64,000 nt of DNA from JAGQZY01 sp964588335 (GCA_964588335.1 CAZPOV010000002.1:62001-126000), one strand, 5' to 3'. Numbered from the stretch's first letter, positions 1 to 8,630 are shown. Notes: a model not told the origin generated them from the letters alone. Program-made: numbers and translations.

Positions 1-197
1 TGTCCTGAGTGGTAAGACATTGTCCCGACCATTCGGCTTGTCCTAGATTTGAAGCAAGGACAATAGATAAAAAAAGTAGAAGTGGCTTCTGCAGCATTCG
101 GTCTCCTCTCTTTCAGTGAAGACGCGAGTATAGAGGGGTGGCTGCTGGCTGGGAAATTCATTCCTTTTTGATGTAAAAAGGTTATAGAGGGATCATA
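1..197. other. Left edge, no gene; repeated TGTCC words
   Basis: No convincing reading frame is present. The word TGTCC occurs at about positions 1, 20 and 40, and the inverse GGACAAT at 57-63. Clustered short direct and inverted words of this kind are seen at the ends of some transposons, so this could be the tip of an element lying outside the window, but no transposase sequence is visible. The rest is the 3' flank of the J-domain gene. Confidence 0.3.
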
Positions 198-677
198 TTA
201 TTTAGACAGGGTCGCTAGAGCTTGGGACAGGTTGCGATAAGCCAGGCAGGCTCTATGAAAATTTTTCCCGGACTCATCAGCAGTCGAACGGTCGGGATGC
301 CATTTCATCGCGAGCTTACGATATTCCCTTTTTAAACCGGTTACAGAGATCTTGGCTGGATCTAGGTCGGCACCCAGGCTCTGCAGGGTCATAAGATCAG
401 TGGTGTACTCAAGACCGATTTCTCCAATTTTGTAAACAGGCTCTTGAACAACAGCCTTGGGGGCTTGCGGTTGGGGACGGGCTTTTTTCGGTGACGGAGA
501 GGGATAGGATTGAGGAATTTGCTGAGGTGTAAAAGTTATTTTGGGTGTGTTGAATTGGTATTTCCAGGCTGGGAAACTGTGGTTTTGTGACTGAAAAGCC
601 ACTTTTTCTGTGGTTTTCTTTCTTGGAACACCCAGCTTTTCTTGCAATATTTCGTCAAAATCCCTCTGTAAACCCAT
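198..677 (-). CDS. J-domain (DnaJ-like) protein
   Basis: This 159-residue protein carries a J-domain at its C-terminus (about residues 90-150). The motif KREYRKLAMKWHPDRS contains the HPD triad that stimulates the ATPase of a DnaK partner. The first 80 residues are rich in Pro, Gln and Lys, look disordered, and match no family I recognise. There are no Gly/Phe, zinc-finger or substrate-binding regions, so it is not DnaJ itself but a specialised co-chaperone that probably delivers DnaK to one client. It is a single gene, divergent from the SWIB gene. The J-domain is clear; the client cannot be guessed. Confidence 0.85.
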   Translation of the reverse strand: MGLQRDFDEILQEKLGVPRKKTTEKVAFQSQNHSFPAWKYQFNTPKITFTPQQIPQSYPSPSPKKARPQPQAPKAVVQEPVYKIGEIGLEYTTDLMTLQSLGADLDPAKISVTGLKREYRKLAMKWHPDRSTADESGKNFHRACLAYRNLSQALATLSK

Positions 678-1004
678 ACTTTCCTATCGGATGATGCGGT
701 TTTTCCTTAACGGGAATAATTTTCCGGGGAATTCGGGGCAGGCGGCAACATTGGCCGGTGGGGCTCCTTGGAGGAGTGTCTTGAAAAGGCCTGTAACAAA
801 GGCTTTCACCCGATTTCACAAGGGGTATTTGTGGCCGATAAGGGGTCTCCACAGAGGGGGAAATGGCAGTCAGTTTCCGAAAAATACGCTTTTTCAGAGG
901 GGAAATTGCATTTTTTGCTTTTTTTTTGTTTGACTCAAAACCGACTTATCTATGAACTGTAGGGGTGGAGACAAATTAACAAACCACTCATCAACGGGGG
1001 AATA
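678..1004. other. Intergenic region with promoter and leader of the SWIB gene
   Basis: No gene is seen here. It should hold divergent promoters for the J-domain and SWIB genes. For the + strand, TTGACT (930-935) followed by TATGAA (951-956) is a weak promoter candidate with 15-base spacing. The leader ends with a GGGGG run at 996-1000, four bases before the SWIB start codon. Confidence 0.35.
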
Positions 1005-1502
1005 ATGGCGAAGAAAAAGAAAAAAGCCACTCGCAAGAAAGCAGCTAAGAAAAAAACAGCCAAGAAAAAGACGGCTAAGAAAAAGACTGCTAAAAAGAAA
1101 ACCAAAAAGAAAGCGTCTAAAAAGAAGGCTACAAAGAAAAAAGCCAAGAAAAAGGCGACTAAAAAGAAAGCCACTAAGAAAAAGGCTAAGAAAAAAACAA
1201 CTAAGAAAAAAGCCGCTAAGAAAAAAACTAAGGCTAAAAAGACAAAGTCTAAAAGAAAGCCAAATGCTGCTTTTATGAAGCCACTCACTCCTAGCCCTGA
1301 GCTAGCCGCTGTTGTTGGTAATAAACCTCTTCCAAGAACTCAAGTTGTTAAAAAGCTTTGGGTCTATATCAAAAAGAATGGCTTGCAAGATGCCAAAAAC
1401 AGAAGAAACATCAATGCCGATGCGAACCTCAAAAAGGTCTTTGGCAAAAACCAAGTTTCTATGTTTGAAATGACGAAACTTGTAAGCAAGCACCTTAAAT
1501 AA
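1005..1502 (+). CDS. Histone H1-like Lys-rich protein with C-terminal SWIB domain
   Basis: Residues 1 to about 87 are tandem KKA/KKT repeats of the type found in H1-like bacterial DNA-binding tails. Residues from about 90 to 165 form a SWIB/MDM2-like domain, with the pattern PLPRTQVVKKLWVYIKKNGL followed by NRRNINAD and a helical end. SWIB domains in bacteria are known mainly from Chlamydiae and a few other groups and are linked to chromatin-like or topoisomerase functions. The protein probably binds or compacts DNA in the nucleoid. The start ATG has a GGGGG leader instead of a usual Shine-Dalgarno, and a strong terminator follows. The codons of the repeat tract (AAG/AAA-GCT/ACT) are varied, so the repeats are old or selected. 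Confidence 0.88.
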   Translation: MAKKKKKATRKKAAKKKTAKKKTAKKKTAKKKTKKKASKKKATKKKAKKKATKKKATKKKAKKKTTKKKAAKKKTKAKKTKSKRKPNAAFMKPLTPSPELAAVVGNKPLPRTQVVKKLWVYIKKNGLQDAKNRRNINADANLKKVFGKNQVSMFEMTKLVSKHLK

Positions 1503-1526
1503 GAGTTAGGTTGTTTGAATTTCAAG

Positions 1527-1557
1527 AAAAAGGGGGCTCAGGCTCCCTTTTTTTTTG
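1527..1557 (+). terminator. Rho-independent terminator of the SWIB gene
   Basis: The stem GGGGGC/GCTCCC (one G-T pair) with a TCAG loop lies between an A run and a run of nine T. It is 25 bases after the SWIB stop and ends just before the methionine aminopeptidase gene. Confidence 0.85.
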
Positions 1558-1611
1558 CCCTGTCTGGATTGCTTGCCGGAACACGAAAAGCCTCTTGCAA
1601 TTTCACAGGTA

Positions 1612-2385
1612 ATGGACAAAATTGAGCCCATGACAGTGAAAACCGCCAGTGACATTAAATCGATGGAGAAAGTCTGCCAATTGGCCGCGCAAACCCTGCA
1701 GCATGTGGGCAAGTTCGTGAAGCCAGGAATCACTACCAATGAACTGGATAAAATTGTCTACGACTACACTCTATCGAATGACGCCAAACCGGCCCCTCTC
1801 AATTACAATGGGTTTCCCAAGTCGATCTGTACCTCGGTGAACCATTGCATTTGTCATGGCGTGCCTGATGATACGCCTTTGCGAGAAGGTGATATTGTTA
1901 ACGTCGATGTCACCAGCTACAAATTCGGCTTTCATGGCGACACCTCAGCAACGTTTTTTGTTGGCGAAGTGAGTGACGAGGCCAAAGCGATCACTGAAGT
2001 GGCTGAGCAAGCCATGCACAAAGGCATTGAAGCCATCCGACCGACAGGAACGGTGGGTGATATCGGGTTTGCCATAAACAAGTATGTGACTCGCAAGGGC
2101 TATTTTGCGGTTCGAGAGATCGGCGGTCACGGGATTGGCCGTGAATTTCACGAGGATCCCTTTGTGCCGTCGTTTGGACGTAAGGGTAAGGGTGACCGGC
2201 TCCGGCCTTTTGGAACCATCACCGTCGAGCCTATGGTCAATGAGAACAATAAGCCCATCGTCGAACTGCCGATTCCCAACTCCACAATTCGATATTACGA
2301 GACTCAGGACAAAACTCTGTCGGCTCAGTTCGAGCACACCGTTTTAATTACCGACACGGGATATGAAATCTTGACTCTTCCTTAA
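1612..2385 (+). CDS. map: Methionine aminopeptidase, type I
   Basis: The enzyme removes the initiator methionine from nascent proteins in the cytoplasm. All metal and catalytic positions of the M24A family are visible in order: His in CICHGVP, Asp in NVDVT, Asp in HGDTSATF, His in REFHEDP, Glu in TVEPM and Glu in FEHTVL. At 257 residues it matches the usual length. I chose ATG 1612, which has AGG three bases upstream; ATG 1630 (MTVK) is the alternative and neither has a strong ribosome site. The frame is open back to 1555 but that part overlaps the preceding terminator and is not credible. The gene stands alone between two terminated genes. Confidence 0.95.
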   Translation: MDKIEPMTVKTASDIKSMEKVCQLAAQTLQHVGKFVKPGITTNELDKIVYDYTLSNDAKPAPLNYNGFPKSICTSVNHCICHGVPDDTPLREGDIVNVDVTSYKFGFHGDTSATFFVGEVSDEAKAITEVAEQAMHKGIEAIRPTGTVGDIGFAINKYVTRKGYFAVREIGGHGIGREFHEDPFVPSFGRKGKGDRLRPFGTITVEPMVNENNKPIVELPIPNSTIRYYETQDKTLSAQFEHTVLITDTGYEILTLP

Positions 2386-2540
2386 AAACTTGGAATTTTG
2401 TTCAAATAAACTTAAACATATCGAAATCTGGATTGTGTGCGGATGTGGCAAGTCCCTGAAAGAACTTGACCCCCTCGCGAAGCCTTGATTGACTGTGTTG
2501 TATTTTTCAAAAGAAGAGGTGAATGATGATAGGAGAGACT

Positions 2541-3902
2541 ATGTCTGAAACAACTAAGGCACCCAAGACGGCCACCGGATCAATAGACTTTCGCGTTTGT
2601 AAAGCGGCAATGGACGACCCAAAGGTGTTCGCAGAAATGGCTCGTTGGGGTAGAGAAGAGATCAATATCGCGGAACAGGAAATGCCTGGCCTGATGGCTC
2701 TTCGAGAAGAGTATGGTGAAACCAAGCCTCTTAAAGGAGCCCGAATCACCGGTTGTTTACACATGACGATTCAGACGGCTGTTTTAATTGAAACTTTAAC
2801 CGCTCTGGGTGCTGAGGTTCGTTGGTCTTCTTGTAATATTTTTTCAACTCAAGACCACGCGGCGGTTGCTATGGCTGAGGCTGGAATTCCAGTATTTGCC
2901 TGGAAAGGTGAAACCGATGAAGAGTACGACTGGTGTATCGAACAAACCATCAAAGGCTGGGGCGACGAAGGCTTTAACCTTATTTTAGATGATGGTGGTG
3001 ATTTGACATTAATGATGCACAAACCGGAAAACGCTCACATCATGGAAAAAGTTATTGGGATTTCAGAAGAGACGACAACCGGTGTTCATAATCTTGAAAA
3101 AATGTTGAAAGACGGAAAATTGAAAGTGCCTGCCATCAACGTCAATGACTCTGTCACCAAATCAAAGTTCGACAATCTTTACGGCTGTCGCGAATCGTTG
3201 GCTGATGGGATTAAGCGTGCCACTGATGTCATGCTGGCCGGAAAAGTTGTTGTTGTTGCTGGGTACGGAGATGTTGGTAAAGGTTGTGCGAACTCAATGA
3301 AATCTTACGGAGCCCGCGTGATCGTCACCGAAATCGATCCGATTTGTGCTCTACAGGCAGCGATGGAAGGTTTTGAAGTAACGACCATGGAAGCTGTGGC
3401 TCCTGAGGCGGATATTTTCGTAACCACCACCGGTTGTTGCGACATCATCACCGACAAACATTTTAACGCCATGAAAAGTGGAGCCATTGTTTGTAACATT
3501 GGTCACTTTGACATTGAAATCGATATGGCTTGGTTGAATGCCAACACTGAAATGCGCGAAGTGAAACCACAAGTTGATATCCATCGTTTTAAAGACGGAC
3601 GTGAAATCATCGTGTTGGCAAAAGGTCGCCTTGTTAACTTGGGTTGTGCCACTGGGCATCCTTCATTTGTAATGAGTAACTCTTTTACCAACCAAGTTTT
3701 GGCGCAGATGGATCTTTTCCAGAACCCTGGAAAATATCAAGATGTGGGCGTTTACATGTTGCCAAAAGAGTTGGATGAAAAAGTGGCGATGCTTCACTTG
3801 GAAAGAATTGGCGTGAAGATCACAACTTTAACGGACAAGCAAGCCGACTACTTAGGTCTTCCTCAAACCGGACCATTCAAGCCGGGACATTACCGTTACT
3901 AA
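2541..3902 (+). CDS. ahcY: S-adenosylhomocysteinase
   Basis: It hydrolyses S-adenosylhomocysteine to adenosine and homocysteine, closing the methylation cycle. Seen in the sequence are SSCNIFSTQDHAAVA and DDGGDLT near the N-terminus, the NAD-binding GYGDVGKGCA and the family C-terminal end PGHYRY, which reaches into the neighbouring subunit's NAD site. The 453-residue form starts at ATG 2541, five bases after AGGAG; an in-frame pair of ATGs at 2523 and 2526 behind AGAGGTG would add six residues. No S-adenosylhomocysteine riboswitch could be recognised in the 150-base leader. A strong terminator follows. Confidence 0.97.
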   Translation: MSETTKAPKTATGSIDFRVCKAAMDDPKVFAEMARWGREEINIAEQEMPGLMALREEYGETKPLKGARITGCLHMTIQTAVLIETLTALGAEVRWSSCNIFSTQDHAAVAMAEAGIPVFAWKGETDEEYDWCIEQTIKGWGDEGFNLILDDGGDLTLMMHKPENAHIMEKVIGISEETTTGVHNLEKMLKDGKLKVPAINVNDSVTKSKFDNLYGCRESLADGIKRATDVMLAGKVVVVAGYGDVGKGCANSMKSYGARVIVTEIDPICALQAAMEGFEVTTMEAVAPEADIFVTTTGCCDIITDKHFNAMKSGAIVCNIGHFDIEIDMAWLNANTEMREVKPQVDIHRFKDGREIIVLAKGRLVNLGCATGHPSFVMSNSFTNQVLAQMDLFQNPGKYQDVGVYMLPKELDEKVAMLHLERIGVKITTLTDKQADYLGLPQTGPFKPGHYRY

Positions 3903-3933
3903 CTGTTTTTTTTAAAGACAGATAGAATAACAA

Positions 3934-3959
3934 AAGGGAGCTTGGGCTCCCTTTTTTTT
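3934..3959 (+). terminator. Rho-independent terminator of ahcY
   Basis: The perfect stem AAGGGAGC/GCTCCCTT with a two- to four-base loop runs into a stretch of T. It follows the ahcY stop by about 30 bases. Confidence 0.88.
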
Positions 3960-4002
3960 ATAAACTCTCAACAGAAATGGATTTGACGTCGCTTGCCTTT
4001 CA

Positions 4003-4116
4003 TTATTTCGTGGCCTCGTCTTCGGCCTGGGCTTGAAAGTCGGCAGTGATGGCCTGTTTATCAAGAATCATTTGTGCATCATCGAAAAAAATAAAATGGT
4101 CAAACTCGTCGGCCAT
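4003..4116 (-). CDS. Possible small protein (37 aa)
   Basis: An open frame MADEFDHFIFFDDAQMIL... ends in QAEDEATK. It is acidic, uses codons much like neighbouring genes, and lies alone in the 395-base space between ahcY and the barrel gene. There is no good ribosome site (only GAAGAAAAA). The frame runs upstream only seven codons before a stop. It may be a real small protein, the tail of a decayed gene, or chance. No family is recognised. Confidence 0.25.
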   Translation of the reverse strand: MADEFDHFIFFDDAQMILDKQAITADFQAQAEDEATK

Positions 4117-4222
4117 TTTTTCTTCATACAGAAAGTCCTGCTCTTATAGAGACCACTCAGCATTGTGTCCGGAAGTCGATAGCATAAGTTAGGTTGAGAG
4201 GGCTAAATGCGGTTGGTTTAAA

Positions 4223-4252
4223 AACCAAAGGCGCTAAAAAGCGCCTTTGGTT
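4223..4252 (-). terminator. Terminator hairpin downstream of barrel gene
   Basis: A perfect 12-base-pair stem, AACCAAAGGCGC with GCGCCTTTGGTT around a six-base loop, lies 45 bases beyond the stop of the minus-strand barrel gene. On the minus strand it runs into TTTT. It may stop transcription from both sides. Confidence 0.75.
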
Positions 4253-4297
4253 GATTATTTCATTCAAAGTGAGGCTGCCAGGAACCTCAAACAGAGA

Positions 4298-4822
4298 CTA
4301 CAGCCAGAAAGTGAGGTTGACCATGCCAGAGAGCTCAGAAGCTGTGGTATCAAAGCTGCTACGAATGTAGGTGACCTGAGGACTGATTGAAAAGTTCGGT
4401 GCCACCATAAAATGATAACCTCCAGAAACACCGATGGCGGTGGCATCGTCAGTGATGTTTGTTCCAGCCACTTTGGTTTCCGCATAGCTCAAGCCTAAGA
4501 GACCACTGATCCAAAAGCTGTTTTCATCCGCTTCGGCAAAGTAGTAGGTGACTTCTGCCATGACGTTATCAATGGTGGTTTCAGAGCTCACTCCAGGATT
4601 GGTCGGCTCGACAGCGGATCGGTGCAAAAACAGACCGGCTGAAACATGGTCGTTGAATAGTAGGCCGGCCCGTGCCCCATACGACAGCTCGGCGTCGTAG
4701 GTTAGGTTTGAGTCGACATCGACTTGAGTGAGGCCCAGCATTCCCGACAAGTAAATAGCATCCTGTGCGTAGGTTGTGAAAGGCATCGCTAAAAATGTAA
4801 TGACAAGTACGAGTTTTTTCAT
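4298..4822 (-). CDS. Small outer-membrane beta-barrel protein
   Basis: A 19-residue signal peptide ending TYAQ is followed by alternating amphipathic strands (YLSGMLGLTQVDVD, YGARAGLLF, VSAGLFLHRS, WISGLLGLSYAE) and an end in LTFWL, typical of eight-stranded OmpA/OmpW-type barrels with an aromatic last strand. At 174 residues it has room for eight strands and no periplasmic domain. It probably sits in the outer membrane as a small porin-like or structural protein; no substrate can be inferred. AAAGGAGGAG lies before the start. It follows orn by 11 bases and is probably cotranscribed with it. Confidence 0.8.
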   Translation of the reverse strand: MKKLVLVITFLAMPFTTYAQDAIYLSGMLGLTQVDVDSNLTYDAELSYGARAGLLFNDHVSAGLFLHRSAVEPTNPGVSSETTIDNVMAEVTYYFAEADENSFWISGLLGLSYAETKVAGTNITDDATAIGVSGGYHFMVAPNFSISPQVTYIRSSFDTTASELSGMVNLTFWL

Positions 4823-4833
4823 AAACTCCTCCT

Positions 4834-5361
4834 TTATTGTTGTCCTTTTTGATCAATAAAATCTACGAAGGTTTTGAGCTCCGCAATACTCTCTTTTATA
4901 TCTTCCAACGCGCGATGGGACTCCTTTTTTTCATAGGTCACATTGAAACGAGGTCCCATGATGAGTTTCCAAGCGGTAACGTCCAGCATTCTATAATGAA
5001 GTTGCTCGGCAAGCTTTGGCATGTAAGCATCGATGAACTTTCGGTCTTGTCCAATGCTGTTGCCAGCCAAAACCGCGGGTTCTTCTTTAAAGTGCTTGGC
5101 GACAAAATCACACAACTTTTTTTCCACATCACTTTGCTTTGGGGCTGTTGGAATTTTCGCAACGAGGCCGCTGTCTGTGTGGTGTTGGGTGTTCCAGTCA
5201 TCCATGCCGTCAATAAAGCTCTGATCTTGAAAAACAACGCTTTCAAAAACATCAAGTTCTTTGAAGTCACTGTCAGTAACAATGGCTGCTACTTCAATGA
5301 TACGTTCTTTATTAACGTCTAAACCAGTCATCTCCATATCAATCCATAATAATTTATCCAT
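4834..5361 (-). CDS. orn: Oligoribonuclease
   Basis: This DEDDh 3'-5' exonuclease degrades two- to five-nucleotide RNA, including pGpG from c-di-GMP breakdown. The motifs are visible: WIDMEMTGLD with the first Asp-Glu pair near the N-terminus, the middle Asp in GNSIGQDRKF, and HRALEDI near the C-terminus with the catalytic His and last Asp. The length of 175 residues is normal for the family. A PilZ protein at 36.8 kb hints that c-di-GMP signalling is present, which would give Orn its usual signalling role as well. Confidence 0.96.
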   Translation of the reverse strand: MDKLLWIDMEMTGLDVNKERIIEVAAIVTDSDFKELDVFESVVFQDQSFIDGMDDWNTQHHTDSGLVAKIPTAPKQSDVEKKLCDFVAKHFKEEPAVLAGNSIGQDRKFIDAYMPKLAEQLHYRMLDVTAWKLIMGPRFNVTYEKKESHRALEDIKESIAELKTFVDFIDQKGQQ

Positions 5362-5497
5362 GGATCGAGAATAGACCTTTCGCGACTGAATGGGTAGGAA
5401 GACGGGCCCTATGGAGCTGAGCGGCTCAAATCAATATTAAGAAATTAGAAAGAATAGGGGCTGAAGTGTTGTAAAAAAACCATTATAAGCTGTTTTA

Positions 5498-5755
5498 TTA
5501 ATCAAGAATAATGACCAAGCAACCGGCATTTCTTTTGCCGTTGTCTAAGACTTCGTATTCCCAGGGATATCCACCCAATTTAAGGTAGCGAACAACTTCT
5601 GACTTCACTTTGCCGCTGCCTTTGCCAGGCATGATTTTTATTCGATCTTTGTTTTGGTTTTTAACAATAAAAGCATCCACCAGGTCAAAGACCTCATCGA
5701 CCTTGCGGCCGTGCAGATCAAGAGTTGGAAGAGGCTTTTTTTTCTTAGTTTTCAC
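5498..5755 (-). CDS. Smr-domain protein
   Basis: The 85-residue product is a stand-alone Smr domain, a nuclease or nucleic-acid-binding fold seen at the end of MutS2. It shows TLDLHGRKVDEV and the glycine loop MPGKGSGKVK. The usual His before the glycine loop (IHGKGxG) is Pro here, so full nuclease activity is uncertain. The frame is open further upstream, but that part overlaps the lipoprotein gene; GTG 5755, with AAAGG directly before it, is the likely start, 16 bases after the lipoprotein stop. The two genes probably share a transcript. Confidence 0.8.
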   Translation of the reverse strand: MKTKKKKPLPTLDLHGRKVDEVFDLVDAFIVKNQNKDRIKIMPGKGSGKVKSEVVRYLKLGGYPWEYEVLDNGKRNAGCLVIILD

Positions 5756-5771
5756 CCTTTGATTATTATGA

Positions 5772-6443
5772 TCACTCGCAGAGTTCGTCAATCTGAGCTC
5801 TGAAAAAACTGCGAACGTCGTCAAGAGCGGCAGCTGGATCATTGCCATTGCGATTGGTTATGTAGAACTCGTTATCGGGCGTGCACTCGGCGGTTGAAAA
5901 ATAGATGTCAAAATCGACAGGATCGCCGCCAGGGTCACTGGTTGATGCCGGTAGCAGTCCAGTGGCATTAAGGGCCAAACGAGGGAAGGCACATCCGGGC
6001 GTCACCGGAGGAGCATCAACTCCCCGTGTGCGAATTTCGGTAGCGTTAATATAAGAGCTGTAAAAGCCACTCAATTCTTGGCTTTCTGCTGTGCTTAAAA
6101 CTTTTGAATTTTCACAGCTATCGGTTTTGACTGTCATAACGGGTGATTGGTTCTCGCCGGTGACCGTCACCAAGGTTGATTCATAAACAGCTTTATAGTC
6201 AGTTTCATAATAAAAGATATCTGAACTGCCGACAGACCAAATGGTTTCTAAAAGCTGGTTAGCGACAATTTTATTGTCAAAGGCCAGATCGCGGTTAACC
6301 AAAAACTCGGGAGGCGGCGGAAGACTGTTTGAGTTATTAGAGTCATTGGCTTTAGGCCCCTCTTCACCGCCACAGTTTTGAAATAAGACGGTGCTAACCA
6401 AAAACAAAGAAGAAAATAGTAATAGAGTTTTGAATGGCTTCAC
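5772..6443 (-). CDS. Lipoprotein of unknown function
   Basis: The N-terminus MKPFKTLLLFSSLFLVSTVL followed by FQNCGG is a signal peptide with an unusual lipobox, Phe-Gln-Asn before the lipidated Cys; similar FQNC ends are, as far as I recall, common among Bdellovibrio lipoproteins. The rest is a soluble domain with four further Cys and no motif I recognise. The start is GTG, preceded by a seven-G run (C at 6449-6455) instead of a normal ribosome site. Probably anchored in the outer membrane, facing the periplasm or the surface. Confidence 0.8.
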   Translation of the reverse strand: MKPFKTLLLFSSLFLVSTVLFQNCGGEEGPKANDSNNSNSLPPPPEFLVNRDLAFDNKIVANQLLETIWSVGSSDIFYYETDYKAVYESTLVTVTGENQSPVMTVKTDSCENSKVLSTAESQELSGFYSSYINATEIRTRGVDAPPVTPGCAFPRLALNATGLLPASTSDPGGDPVDFDIYFSTAECTPDNEFYITNRNGNDPAAALDDVRSFFRAQIDELCE

Positions 6444-6632
6444 GGAATCCCCCCCAGGTCCTTCGATTATTGTAGTACTGTTTCGATTTGAGCCCTAGGA
6501 ATTCTCAATATGATAAGCCTAAAATCCCGTAATGAGACAATTTTTTAAGTTTAAACGGCTTCGCAAGCCGATTGATCTTTGCTGGGACCTCTGATAGCTT
6601 CTGGGGCCAGACTTTCAACAAGGAGATATCGG

Positions 6633-7394
6633 GTGATCAAAAGGGCTTTGGTCTGTGGGGCATCACAGGGTATTGGGGCCGCGACAGCCCATGAACTGGC
6701 CAAGCAGGGTTGGGCCGTGACTTTAACGGCGCGATCCGAAGACAGGTTACAGAAACAACTGGCGAAATTACCGGGTGAGGGTCATGATTTTTTGGCCTTT
6801 GACGTTGGCGACATCAACAGTTGGCGACCTCAACTGCAAGCATCTCATAATGCCAAACCCTATTCGGCCTTGGTGTTGAATTCAGGCGGGCCAAAAGGTG
6901 GACCTATTTCACAAGCTCAGCCAGAAGAGTTTTTACAAGCCATGCAATCACACCTAGTAGCCAACTCGCAGATGGTCAGTGTTGTTCTTGATGAAATGAA
7001 ATCTCAAAGTTGGGGACGCATTGTGACCATCACTTCGACCTCCGTAAAAGTTCCTATTCCTCACCTTGGAGTTTCCAACACAGTTCGTGCGGCTGTGGCC
7101 TCATGGGGGAAAACTCTGTCTTTAGAACTGGCACCCTTTGGCATCACCGTTAATAATGTGATGCCGGGATTTACCAAGACCCCGCGGCTGGAGTCCCTAA
7201 TTCGGGCCAATGCTGATAACGCCGGACAGAGTTATGCGGAAGTTGAAAGTGCGTGGAAAGAAAAAGTGCCAATGCGCCGCTTTGCTCAACCAGAGGAAAC
7301 CGCGCAATTAATAGAATTTTTAATGAGTGAAAAAGCCAATTACATCACCGGCCAAAGTATCGCTGTCGATGGTGGGCGAACGGGGTGTTTATGA
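6633..7394 (+). CDS. Short-chain dehydrogenase/reductase (SDR)
   Basis: A classical 253-residue SDR. It shows the cofactor motif CGASQGIG near the N-terminus, a Rossmann fold, NSGG at the NAG position, and the C-terminal end ITGQSIAVDGGRTG. The catalytic Tyr-x-x-x-Lys is not obvious: the region IVTITSTSVKVPIPHLGVSN carries Ser but His-Leu where Tyr is usual, so it may belong to the atypical SDRs. GTG 6633 is chosen because AAGGAG ends seven bases upstream. It overlaps the next gene by four bases (ATGA), so it is translationally coupled in an operon with the flavin enzyme and aldehyde dehydrogenase. Confidence 0.88.
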   Translation: MIKRALVCGASQGIGAATAHELAKQGWAVTLTARSEDRLQKQLAKLPGEGHDFLAFDVGDINSWRPQLQASHNAKPYSALVLNSGGPKGGPISQAQPEEFLQAMQSHLVANSQMVSVVLDEMKSQSWGRIVTITSTSVKVPIPHLGVSNTVRAAVASWGKTLSLELAPFGITVNNVMPGFTKTPRLESLIRANADNAGQSYAEVESAWKEKVPMRRFAQPEETAQLIEFLMSEKANYITGQSIAVDGGRTGCL

Positions 7395-8617
7395 TATTCG
7401 ACATCTTTCTTTCTATTTGCCAGAATGAAGTGAATGGAGTTGTGCCATCTGAGCGTCACATGTTTGAAAACTTTTTTTCCCAGGTCGAATTGGCCGATGA
7501 GTTGGGTTTTTCAACGGCATGGGTGGCTGAAACCCATCTTTCATGTCAAGTTCAGAAACAGAATCCTTATGCGGTTATTCCCAATTTCAAGGGCGAGATC
7601 GGCTTAAACACGGATGTGTTGCAACTGGCCCATCTGGTGTTTGCAAAAACAAAAAATATTAAAATCGGCTCTGCCATTCGAAATATTCTATGCAACGGTG
7701 GCCCGATCGCCCATGCTGAGGCTGTGAAAACCTTTTTGACTTTGCACTCGTTCCATCATTCGGATGAGCGAAAGTTGGAGCTTGGTTTTGCTGCCGGTCG
7801 GTTTCCGTTTTCTAACCGTCCTTATGGTATTCGTCCCCGTGACAAAACCGAATTGGCGGCGTGGCCGGCGTTGACCGGACGAATATTTTTACAAGCCACG
7901 GAAATCTTTCTTCGTCTGCTTAAAGGCGAATCTTTGGCCGTCGAAGACGTCACGCCGATTCGACTGGAAAGAAAGCATTTTCGATCCGACGAAGATTGGA
8001 AAAAAGTGGTGGATGCATTTTCTGAAGAGTACGGTGCTGGCGGCGCCATTGATCATATTCCGGTTCGTTCGTTTTGGAATTTCGAGAAGGTGGGCGTGAT
8101 CCCTTTCGACGCTCCATTGAATTATCTAAACCTTACCATCGGGGCGCATTGGGCGGAAGCCCATGAAGTGGCCAATAAATACATGCCTTGCGGCGTTTTT
8201 AATCTTTCTATCACGCCTCCCGAGGTGATTGAGGCCACCCATCAGCGCATGCAAACTGTCTACAATAAAGTGGGCGGGGAGTGGCACCGAGGATTAATGC
8301 CAAGAACGGTTTTGGTTTTTGTTAGTGATGATCCCTCTTTGTCGGTTGAAGAAAACGATGCGAAAGCAAAAGAAATGGCCAAAAAAGCCAATGAAGCCTA
8401 TTGGACCGCTATTCAAGGAACTATTGACCCCGTCAAATTGGCGGCCGCGGTTGACAATGCTCTGGCTGGGCATCCCGACACCATCGCATCGCAGATGAAA
8501 GAGCGATTTAATAAAAACGACCGATTGATGCTTTGGTTTGATTTCAACAATCATAATAATGAAGAAGTGTGTGGTGCCATGAAGACGTTTATGGAAAAGG
8601 TCGCGCCACAGGTATAG
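7391..8617 (+). CDS. Luciferase-like (LLM class) flavin-dependent oxidoreductase
   Basis: The 408-residue product fits the bacterial luciferase-like monooxygenase superfamily: MIFDIFLSICQN as first strand, FFSQVELADELGFSTAWVAE as first helix and strand, then HAEAVKTFLTLHS and GFAAGR, with a TIM-barrel layout. Such enzymes use reduced FMN or F420 to oxygenate or reduce organic substrates. ATG 7391 overlaps the SDR stop. The gene lies between an SDR and an aldehyde dehydrogenase, which suggests it oxidises a compound that the dehydrogenases process further. The substrate is not known. Confidence 0.87.
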   Translation: MIFDIFLSICQNEVNGVVPSERHMFENFFSQVELADELGFSTAWVAETHLSCQVQKQNPYAVIPNFKGEIGLNTDVLQLAHLVFAKTKNIKIGSAIRNILCNGGPIAHAEAVKTFLTLHSFHHSDERKLELGFAAGRFPFSNRPYGIRPRDKTELAAWPALTGRIFLQATEIFLRLLKGESLAVEDVTPIRLERKHFRSDEDWKKVVDAFSEEYGAGGAIDHIPVRSFWNFEKVGVIPFDAPLNYLNLTIGAHWAEAHEVANKYMPCGVFNLSITPPEVIEATHQRMQTVYNKVGGEWHRGLMPRTVLVFVSDDPSLSVEENDAKAKEMAKKANEAYWTAIQGTIDPVKLAAAVDNALAGHPDTIASQMKERFNKNDRLMLWFDFNNHNNEEVCGAMKTFMEKVAPQV

Positions 8618-8630
8618 AGAAGAGGGACCC

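Noticed and set aside
1555..1611. Extended N-terminus of methionine aminopeptidase
   Set aside because: It would begin within the T run of the SWIB terminator and has no ribosome site.
2386..2540. S-adenosylhomocysteine riboswitch before ahcY
   Set aside because: None of the conserved core of that riboswitch could be found in the leader.
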